From the IMG/VR virus record IMGVR_UViG_3300031787_005859, positions 1-24,064 of that record: a stretch of 24,064 bases of DNA. One strand, written 5' to 3'. Under the pieces are notes generated by a model, which was not told the origin of the DNA, did no database searches, and saw only the letters and a list, made by a program, of their open reading frames with translations. Shown piece after piece: positions 19,401 to 24,064 of the stretch; position 1 is the stretch's first letter; every line of letters starts with the position of its first letter. The position numbers and the translations under genes are program-made. Source of the stretch: a virus.

Positions 19401-20607
19401 GTACACTTTGTTTATAATAATCTGAATTTTTAAATGCTTTTATTTCTTCTTGAGTTAATTTACCTTTAGGGTATTTTTGTAAAGCTCCTTTAGTATTAAA
19501 AAATCCCATTTGTTGTGGAGCAACATTACTAGAACTAGATAGTTTTTTAGGTGTAGCTTTAAATCCTCCAATAGGATTAACAACTTCTGCTGCAAGCTTA
19601 CCTACTTTACCTAAAGCTGTAGTTGCTTTAAAAGGTAAACTTGCAGGTAATAATGCAGACTCTACAGGTACATACTCTAATGGTTTTTCTCCTAGAAGCT
19701 TTCTAAACCCTTCACTATCATAGTCTGGACTATCTGTACTAATCTCTACTTCAGGCAATTGATGTTTAATCATACCTTTTGTAGTAGGCTTACCATTAAT
19801 ATCAAACTCAACTTCTTGCCAAGTTTTGTTATCTGGACTTACTAAAGCAGTTTTAATTTCTCCAGTAGCTGAGTTATACCAAGATCTTTCTGATAACTTT
19901 TTACTTTCAGGTTGCATTATTTTTACAATCTTATCTTTTGTTCCACCTCCATTAGCATACATATATCCACCTTTAGCTTTTTGTTGTTCTAAAGTTTTTA
20001 AAAAGTTTTCTTCTGAAGTAAATTCACCAGATCTTTCATAATTTCTTGCTTCACCTTCTAATGTTGTTGGATCATTATAAAGATTTTCATTAACTGCTTT
20101 ATCAAAAACAACTTCATCAGGAACAAATTGAAATTCAGAATCTTTTTTAAATTTATCAATACCTCTAAAAGATTCATTTATTTTTCTATTATGATACCCA
20201 TAAAATTCATCATCAGTAGTTGGCATTGCTGGTTTTTTATATGGAACATCATAAGGTAATTCTGTACTATAACCATCATTAAACTGAAAAGCATGATAAT
20301 TTTCATGAGCTAGTATTTTAGATTTCCAATAATCATCTAAATCATTATAATCTTGTCCTAAGTATATTGTATTAGTTCTAGGATCATATTCACTATTAAT
20401 GTAATTAGGATTTATTTCAACTTTAGCATCAATAGGATTACCATATCTATCTGTTTTAACAGGACCTCCATCTTGATACTTCTTAGCTTTAATCTTTTTT
20501 TCTTGCCTAAGCATTTCTGTAGTAGGTTTCTTAGGTGTAGCACCAGTTCTTCTGTTCTGTTCAGCTTTTTTTCTGATATTTTTCCAAAGTGAATTTTTTT
20601 CAGCCAT
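13492..20607 (-). CDS. Giant modular cargo-type protein: two zincin modules, SLT-like module, Gly-Gly motif repeats
   Basis: 2371 residues; ATG 20607 is only 2 nt after the stop of the muzzle-like gene, so translation is probably coupled; ends at TAA 13494-13492. Modules in order: basic N-terminus (1-45); zincin-like module 1 (~60-195) with HENYH 101-105 and a candidate third ligand in LEGEAR (183-188); a long unrecognised part (~225-705) with a Gly/Ala-rich hydrophobic stretch near 450; zincin-like module 2 with HEGGH 1099-1103; a transglycosylase-like module (~1290-1400) with LQETQLG (E1314) and AYNG (Y1367); a basic 56-residue module (1821-1876); a Pro-rich region; and a helical C-terminus (~2150-2371). 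Short motifs of the AKGGYMYADGG type recur at most module boundaries. Its place after the muzzle matches a crAss-like cargo protein, delivered through the tail; that role is inferred. It could also be processed into separate enzymes. Confidence 0.88.
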   Translation of the reverse strand: MAEKNSLWKNIRKKAEQNRRTGATPKKPTTEMLRQEKKIKAKKYQDGGPVKTDRYGNPIDAKVEINPNYINSEYDPRTNTIYLGQDYNDLDDYWKSKILAHENYHAFQFNDGYSTELPYDVPYKKPAMPTTDDEFYGYHNRKINESFRGIDKFKKDSEFQFVPDEVVFDKAVNENLYNDPTTLEGEARNYERSGEFTSEENFLKTLEQQKAKGGYMYANGGGTKDKIVKIMQPESKKLSERSWYNSATGEIKTALVSPDNKTWQEVEFDINGKPTTKGMIKHQLPEVEISTDSPDYDSEGFRKLLGEKPLEYVPVESALLPASLPFKATTALGKVGKLAAEVVNPIGGFKATPKKLSSSSNVAPQQMGFFNTKGALQKYPKGKLTQEEIKAFKNSDYYKQSVQEHLEVKNKYGDSWTLPNYAEEALEEAIATGNRNRINPILYGGRNWGAADYTIAGLAGTAYPGYAGIMGLAFSPPAVKNKVLNSAGITSTPGSLSSRDTTIDLTNRNMDFAKVNQTADGQMILGGEFIENTNNTVRKAKDWLSATDTYSDKEYPSKTIQSFYGIEDGKFKVGKASDFNSNTEIVPRRFGATNINKAVLNEGAMRLLDNQGNPIYQNTPNTGKFILYSPSTKKSEFNYISSGKKGVDKVNRFLKQNKDAQYIHLDNGRYEFYGINSDGLTNQDYRDYYQQDLEREGNPGYNMILKAEGGYFPTQGPGNGLFKGYAKGGYMYADGGAIIDPRGQWAHPGKRTIVPSPTGQITMQGVPYPVYGEDETGYGQIMYPNNEYQFPGQMIHETPMKMQGGGTFPKVYNYGERTLPFGFRRGFIDIPGMGYDDFKTNPSLNYIKNNWDKLTPAERQMFISGSKKDVGAHIENAINTFAPLVLTAGTAYLSKKGYDWLRDPKNKPVINRFKREIHPSRLIKNVGDLFNKESEFTFAKGGSVNNSEDDVFKSSSNIGKEFSKPVADFYTTWMNSDETIRRFDELFPALPSVIDKIKYDPDDLPQILSERNIYNIEHKIPGFEKSIANTKVLYNPDPVINQELINKYIANLNPKYKEEVLKSMKKNPQGFTDPEGNIIVLNPDVNATDKYDPLSIVTHEGGHTYEIETKDGKKPLAKIMMAKFPTPEDNSVINELEREELYPFLMQLRFDQKFKPGEIITPERLQEIKKSGYNNHLFRYYNNEVLSKILNTLASNKQQSPYEQYAAKGGYLYQDGGDINPGKQKAVVSTTSVNTKLLPQEVIEDFNRYVSRIPLPPTKIIDKRVYNPVTKTKIKPTRDLLSGEYDTSVINNLVKYSKEYDVDPYLALAVGLQETQLGKTDSNIGHVMDLLNEDSNAERNLVSTLKDKMDYAKKLGYKDTKHLIQAYNGLGTITPETEKKYHGFKMKSIYGVPIPKEGINMSKTPLYGEKIQNIADSVLKQNPNIVNIVNTVKAQGGPINPYMYYAGGPYNSSGYDSSGYNPITKTYETSKMPSVSEGQFFPSKQTTSNKSTSMDPMTIMALAQTADQINKATNNVMKKQASKFLDLDEEEQKIAFSADETVGNIPIVGTALSNVGNMWNAVTGKTKTRLKDLENKRIGEGQSEEYMNRYTNNFITPTSPNLNFAATGGDINNLVTLQNPYSMKNRYKDYKQGGSFNQFGINKIPDSAGYHHENAYGGVPIGQNAMAEGGEFVIDGNYVVSDEVDGMNTQTDELGNTMAEKLEKRLNKYTLSGLSNNSFVKKQLRRPNDSYSAETIEQLKQNSIMETEVARAKAQAEEQQNQMMVNGALQIAAAGGKLNNDLERILSNDIQNYVEADNYYAYGGRIVKDLNMPNSYAKGGSIHIKKSKRGTFTAAAKKRGMSVQEFARQVLANKGNYSAAMVKKANFARNAAGWKHAEGGPTDPPDQWSLPIASRSNINQGSRNIITAGAGNNLPFTEQGTRIINEYDNGLKRDTTYSYMTPTENFFYNTGQNQPDGKPVMNYQGSNPNPNINDYLPKIKGLSRYAAGGPMVSNVQQPFEVAAQNRGGMLMDYANGGYVYQPMVQPMLAEGGNMYQGGGPVTDSMYPIMYNIGQQMATDYENSSPLYDDMSEMTTQYAIDNRPPLIDRIEPKSFKLPNNNTKPKLTIKEEPIYPTPLYEPFPGRSMNPNPYATIENPVEGDILEGTYGQNLPYKRSKPPKSPSPDEPWYEEPWYSKAARYGQGLPDLAASIYALTNLAKRKLPYRKLGAQTVNYEPERIIDREESRRRFDTFADRIKNSGNRMFGNLLREGFLQSNKDLAGRIEESIMREKNTNAQLAQQTGMAQFGANRETDALNEQNYQNAMTYVFKGAQGATDKLASAATEERQRYLQEWIARNRMNTRSYKTSIGGKDVYVSPDGKMYDEQGNPLSA
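14086..14115 (-). repeat. 15-bp tandem repeat, two copies
   Basis: Two adjacent 15-bp units (14086-14100 and 14101-14115) differ at one base, and code for a repeated (D/E)EPWY pentapeptide in the Pro-rich part of the 2371-residue protein. This is likely a recent in-frame duplication in a linker. Confidence 0.85.
14980..15147 (-). other. Basic 56-residue module inside the 2371-aa protein
   Basis: Residues 1821-1876 begin SIHIKKSKRGTFTAAAKKRG and continue through SVQEFARQVLANK and KKANFARNAAGWKH. The block is lysine/arginine-rich, helical and bounded by GG motifs on both sides (AKGG before, AEGG after). I recall similar short blocks in unrelated phage proteins, which suggests a mobile module; a nucleic-acid-binding role is only a guess from the charge. 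Confidence 0.55.
16228..16257 (-). repeat. 15-bp tandem repeat, two copies
   Basis: Two adjacent 15-bp units (16228-16242 and 16243-16257) differ at the last base, and encode SSGYD/SSGYN-type repeats directly after a GG motif of the 2371-residue protein. This is an in-frame duplication within a flexible linker. Confidence 0.85.
16408..16740 (-). other. Lytic-transglycosylase-like (SLT) module inside the 2371-aa protein
   Basis: Residues ~1290-1400 read as a goose-lysozyme/SLT fold. YDVDPYLALAVGLQETQLG has the helix-Glu pattern in which E1314 would be the catalytic acid. The AYNG motif at 1366-1369 matches the conserved Tyr-Asn-Gly region of the family. It lies between two GG motifs (~1209 and ~1436). 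It would cut peptidoglycan during genome entry; activity is inferred from the pattern. Confidence 0.6.
17299..17313 (-). other. HExxH zincin-like motif 2 (HEGGH) in the 2371-aa protein
   Basis: H1099-E-G-G-H1103 is in frame, preceded by LSIVT and followed by TYEIE, the usual setting of a zincin active-site helix. Glu residues in NELEREELYPF some 40 residues later could supply the third ligand. The module lies between GG motifs at ~940 and ~1209. The sequence around it is unlike module 1, so it is not a simple duplication. Confidence 0.6.
20293..20307 (-). other. HExxH zincin-like motif 1 (HENYH) in the 2371-aa protein
   Basis: H101-E-N-Y-H105 follows DDYWKSKILA, a helix lead-in typical of zincins. 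LEGEAR at 183-188, about 80 residues on, gives a plausible third zinc ligand (E184 or E186). The module sits at the N-terminus, between the first GG motif (~47) and the second (~213). Confidence 0.6.
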
Positions 20608-20609
20608 AA

Positions 20610-23600
20610 TTATCTAGGTAGTATTTTACTTCTTAATGAGTATTCAGTTATTACATCATGCAATCTAAATAAATTATTAGATACATCAAGGTATTTAAAT
20701 GTAACATCAAGATATTTATCAGAAAATCTTGGTTTAATAGTTAAGTTAGGATTAGTTTCATCTCTTGGTATTTGTAATCTCCAACTTCTAATCTTTTGCT
20801 CAAAGCTAACATTTGATAATGGATATGTTTGATAATCATTAGATAATTGCATTTGAGTAACTGTTGATGGTAATTGAACACCTAAAGGTGATATTACTTC
20901 AGTATTTAATTGAAAGTTATCAAATGTTTTAACAAAATCTGATTTATCATTTACTCTAAATTTAATTTCTGAAGAATATGGAGTATTATAAAATATATTT
21001 CTATTACCTATATTATGTATATAAACTCTATCATTAGCTGAACTTATTGTAGGTTCAAACAATATAGATAGAAATCTTTTTCTCATATTAATATATAATG
21101 ATGGATAAAAGTCATAAAAAGATTCAAATGCTTCTAATGCTTCATTATATGATATAGTTTGTTTTATACCATTAGAAGTATCAAAGAATGTAAAATATAT
21201 AGAATTGTATTCTGAATTATATCCTGATGTTATACCTACTCTTGAAATTCTTGTAAGTTTATCTAATGATTTTAAATTACTATTAACAAATGCAGTTCTA
21301 AAAAATCCACTAAGACCTTCTATATCTGTTATAGGTGCTGCACCACTATCTAATGAAAACTTAAATAATTTATTAATAAAAGCATCATAATGATAAATTG
21401 CTGAACCTGTTTTTTCAACAGCAAATGAATGTTTACTACCTGTTTCAGTAGATATATAATCAAACCTTTGAAGTAAAGTACCTGTACCTAATTGAGTTTG
21501 TGTAGTATCACCTTCATTAGTAAGTACTCTTTCATCAACAGATGCTATACCAAAACCATCATTTTGATAATAATATAGTTTATCTTTAAACTCTATTAGT
21601 CTATTTATCTCACCATAATTACCATTAACACCTAATGCATTGTTTACTAGTATTGATCTCCATGCATCTAATCTTTCACCATCTAATTTAGGTTCTGAAC
21701 CATATATAGTATGAGGTTCATATTTTATATTAGTTTGTAAATAAGCTTTTGATATAAATACATTAGTAGTATTTTGTTGAGAATATGCTGGATTGTATAT
21801 ATAACTTGCTGCAAATATACTATCACTCCCGCTTGGTTGATTTAATCTAACAGAAGCATGTTGTTCTTTAGTATTTAATTCTGTATTAAAGAAAGATTCT
21901 GCAGGATAAAATACTCCAACAGCTGTATTATTATCATTATTAGGAGCAGCATCCCATCCTGAACCTTGTTTATAATTAACATTAGATCTTTGATAATCAA
22001 ATAAATTTACATAAGTATCTCCACCCCATACACCATTAATAACTAATCCTGTTACAGTATCTTTATCATAAGGCATAAAATGATTAGTAAGTATATATTC
22101 ATTAGAATATCTTGCTGCTCTAGTATCACCTCCATATTGTTTAGTTAAAAATCTTTCATATGATACTAAATATAATCCTAAATAAATTTCATTATTATTT
22201 TCAGAACTTTCAAAAACATTAAATGTATCAGGATGTCCTACAGTAAGTAATGTATTTGCTGCCCAAGGAAAATATTGATTAGTATTATCAAAAGCTACTA
22301 AATCACATTCTCCACCCCATTCTCCATATTCACTAGTATTTATATCTGCATATAATGCAGAAGTCATATTTCTAAAAGAAACAACAGGACTAGTTTGTTG
22401 ATTTATTGCAGCAGCAGGAACTGAATTTTGATTTGTTGAATAATTTACAAATACTTTGTCTAATATTGGAAATTTATAATTAGCAGCTGTTTGACTTTGA
22501 TTAATTATAATAGCTGCATCAGTGTATTGATAATTATATTCATTAGGTTTAACATAATAACCATTCCAATTTGCAGCACCTGTCCATATTGCAGGATTAT
22601 TTATTTTTATCCCATAATTAGGTCTAACACTAATAAAAGTAGTTCTTGCTAAAAATCTAATATAATCTCCTGGTTGAAAATCACCTGCTGCTCTTGTATA
22701 AAAATTAGGAGCATTAAATGTTTGTAATGCTATTATATATTTACTTGGAGAAATTGGATTTCCACCACTATCTTGTTCATAACACCATCTTAAATTAATA
22801 TTATTGTTATCGTTTTTAAAAGGTATTAAGTTTGCATAAGTAAATCCATTATCTGCTAATGTAGGTTGAATGTAACCTGTACCTAATCTTGAAGAATTAT
22901 TCAAATCTCTTTTTAATCTTACATAAGACCATCCTGTTATTTGATCTTTAATTGCTTGAAATTGTGCAGTTGATGTATCTAATGTAAATTCAATACCTAT
23001 TTGTTTTGTAATTATATCATGAAATAATGTACTTGAATCAGAATCATATTTTGTAAGACCATATGTTAATGAAGAACTATCTTGATCTGAAGCAAATGGA
23101 AATTTAATATCTCCTATCCATAATGGATAAGAAGGAAATCCTTTTTTATCATAAAATACAATACCAAATCTATATACTTCACCTCTTGCATATCCTACAA
23201 ATAATGTTTCAAATAAAGAACTTTTATGAGTATCTAATGATTGACCATTACCACCTGGATAAATATATGTATCATTAAATTCTCCTGTATATGCTGAATT
23301 ATAATCAGGTAATGGTCTAATATAAGGTGAATCTGTAGGAAGATAATTACCTCCTGATTGTACAACTGAATCTTCTGTTGTAAATCTATATGATATATTT
23401 AATCCTGAACCACCTAGTGTAGCACCATCTAATTGATATCTATATTGATCATTAGCTAAAAACTTTTCTAACCAACCTCCAATACTAGGATTAGTAGAAT
23501 CTAATCCATTAAATGGATTTAAAGCAGGATCTAAGTTTTCATTATTAAATGGGTTTATTAAATCATATGTTTCAGGTATTTGATCTAATGTATTTCCAGA

Positions 23601-24064
23601 TATTCCATTTATAATTACATCTGTTATAGATGAACCATTACTTTCTATTCTTACAGAAGGTGTACCAAAAACATCACTATCATTATATAAATCTGCATAT
23701 AATGGAGGGCCTATTGGTGAAAATCTATAAGCTCTTGCATCAAATACATCTGTTAAATCAAAATATGTAGTTCTTGCATTAGCAGCAAATAATCTATTTC
23801 TTGCAACTTCAATAGTTTTATATACTTCAGGAGGTCTATTAAGATTAGCTATTTCAGTAAAATCCATTGGTATATCATTTTCATTACCATTGTGTACAAC
23901 AGTAATAGTACCATCATCAGGTACTGGTCTTTCATCAAACCAGAAAGCTTCTGGAAAATCTGGAATCTGATATACTACATATCCAAATCTTATTGTATCA
24001 TAATTGACATCTAAATTAATAACATCAACTTGAACTGATTTTTGTGAAGAAGTACCTGGAACAT
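20610..24064 (-). CDS. Muzzle-like tail protein (crAss-like; P22 gp10-type tail accessory), 5'-truncated
   Basis: The stop TAA is at 20612-20610. The frame is open through 65 further codons upstream of the ATG at 23867 to the window edge, so at least 1150 residues are visible and the true start lies outside. The upstream stretch (NLDVNYDTIRFGYVVYQIPD) continues the fold, which argues against 23867 as the start. The protein is rich in Tyr, Asn, Ser and Thr, and mainly beta. Recognisable patterns are RNRLFAANART shortly after M23867; IEFKDKLYYYQNDGFGIASV; and SFAVEKTGSAIYHYD followed by NKLFKFS, like propeller blades of the long tail protein that closes the tail in crAss-like phages (the muzzle) and of P22-type tail accessory proteins. 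It would sit at the distal tail, hold back DNA and cargo, and help open at the host surface. It is first in the visible gene block, ahead of the cargo-like genes. The muzzle name comes from pattern and gene order, not from a search. Confidence 0.8.
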   Translation of the reverse strand, partial: VPGTSSQKSVQVDVINLDVNYDTIRFGYVVYQIPDFPEAFWFDERPVPDDGTITVVHNGNENDIPMDFTEIANLNRPPEVYKTIEVARNRLFAANARTTYFDLTDVFDARAYRFSPIGPPLYADLYNDSDVFGTPSVRIESNGSSITDVIINGISGNTLDQIPETYDLINPFNNENLDPALNPFNGLDSTNPSIGGWLEKFLANDQYRYQLDGATLGGSGLNISYRFTTEDSVVQSGGNYLPTDSPYIRPLPDYNSAYTGEFNDTYIYPGGNGQSLDTHKSSLFETLFVGYARGEVYRFGIVFYDKKGFPSYPLWIGDIKFPFASDQDSSSLTYGLTKYDSDSSTLFHDIITKQIGIEFTLDTSTAQFQAIKDQITGWSYVRLKRDLNNSSRLGTGYIQPTLADNGFTYANLIPFKNDNNNINLRWCYEQDSGGNPISPSKYIIALQTFNAPNFYTRAAGDFQPGDYIRFLARTTFISVRPNYGIKINNPAIWTGAANWNGYYVKPNEYNYQYTDAAIIINQSQTAANYKFPILDKVFVNYSTNQNSVPAAAINQQTSPVVSFRNMTSALYADINTSEYGEWGGECDLVAFDNTNQYFPWAANTLLTVGHPDTFNVFESSENNNEIYLGLYLVSYERFLTKQYGGDTRAARYSNEYILTNHFMPYDKDTVTGLVINGVWGGDTYVNLFDYQRSNVNYKQGSGWDAAPNNDNNTAVGVFYPAESFFNTELNTKEQHASVRLNQPSGSDSIFAASYIYNPAYSQQNTTNVFISKAYLQTNIKYEPHTIYGSEPKLDGERLDAWRSILVNNALGVNGNYGEINRLIEFKDKLYYYQNDGFGIASVDERVLTNEGDTTQTQLGTGTLLQRFDYISTETGSKHSFAVEKTGSAIYHYDAFINKLFKFSLDSGAAPITDIEGLSGFFRTAFVNSNLKSLDKLTRISRVGITSGYNSEYNSIYFTFFDTSNGIKQTISYNEALEAFESFYDFYPSLYINMRKRFLSILFEPTISSANDRVYIHNIGNRNIFYNTPYSSEIKFRVNDKSDFVKTFDNFQLNTEVISPLGVQLPSTVTQMQLSNDYQTYPLSNVSFEQKIRSWRLQIPRDETNPNLTIKPRFSDKYLDVTFKYLDVSNNLFRLHDVITEYSLRSKILPR

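Larger units (their letters stand above)
14490..20480 (-). repeat. Dispersed Gly-Gly motif repeats (AKGGYMYADGG type) within one protein
   Basis: About 18 short motifs with the core (A/N/Q)(K/E/D/N)GG followed by an aromatic or small residue occur in the 2371-residue protein. Approximate residues: 47, 213, 707, 727, 801, 940, 1209, 1436, 1449, 1609, 1632, 1656, 1668, 1806, 1818, 1879, 1988, 2006, 2014 and 2032. Several share near-identical DNA, for example ccacctttagc on the plus strand near 15150, 16980, 18423 and 19970. They fall mostly between recognisable modules, so they act as boundaries. Whether they are linkers, processing sites or targeting signals cannot be told from the sequence. 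Confidence 0.75.

Noticed and set aside
19826-20041. 71-codon plus-strand reading frame with a hydrophobic middle
   Set aside because: Antisense to the 2371-residue gene; part of its hydrophobic run comes from the complement of the AKGGYMYANGG-coding DNA.
14490-20480. CRISPR-like array from the recurring ccacctttagc DNA
   Set aside because: The copies are few, unevenly spaced by hundreds of bases and in frame; they are explained by the repeated GG peptide motif.
21205-21390. 61-codon plus-strand reading frame
   Set aside because: Antisense shadow of the muzzle-like gene, with no supporting context.
1-24064. Stop-codon reassignment, as seen in some crAss-like phages
   Set aside because: All four visible gene ends use TAA, the long frames are open under the standard code, and Trp is encoded by TGG where checked. 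No sign of recoding is needed here.

Overview
The window is AT-rich (by eye about 30% G+C), almost fully coding, and has every gene on the minus strand. It carries a few very long genes, no tRNA or rRNA, and A/T-rich leaders without Shine-Dalgarno sequences, as is usual for Bacteroidota and their phages. Protein size, gene order and several recognisable sequence patterns point to the virion 'tail plug and cargo' block of a crAss-like phage (order Crassvirales) or a close podovirus-like relative. The assignment rests on reading the proteins and on knowledge of the phicrAss001 virion; no database search was possible.

In transcription order (right to left): (1) 24064-20610, a 5'-truncated muzzle-like tail protein whose frame is open to the window edge, so the ATG at 23867 is probably not its start. 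(2) 20607-13492, a 2371-residue modular protein. It has two HExxH zincin-like modules, a lytic-transglycosylase-like module and a small basic module, separated by many short Gly-Gly motifs of the AKGGYMY type. (3) 13472-11145, a 775-residue probable cargo or structural protein. (4) 11166-9334, a 610-residue protein with a lysozyme/transglycosylase-like N-terminus; it overlaps gene 3 by 22 nt and has no ATG. (5) 9301-1, a giant protein with at least 3100 residues inside the window and no stop, carrying a third HExxH motif after a Pro/acidic linker.

The genes are separated by only 2 to 32 nt or overlap, so they are probably one late transcript. In the model known for crAss-like phages, the muzzle closes the tail and large cargo proteins ride in the virion and are delivered with the DNA. 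The cargo here would bring peptidoglycan-cutting domains and several putative metalloprotease domains. The RNA polymerase DxDxD signature of crAss-like phages was not seen in the giant protein; a polymerase gene may lie beyond the left edge.

The most unusual feature is the junction of genes 3 and 4. A perfect A_AAA_AAA slippery heptamer in the gene 3 frame is followed by an isolated GC-rich (35 of 62 nt), foldable segment that ends at the gene 3 stop codon. A -1 frameshift there would fuse the two proteins into one of 1379 residues. No stretch over 300 nt lacks a gene.
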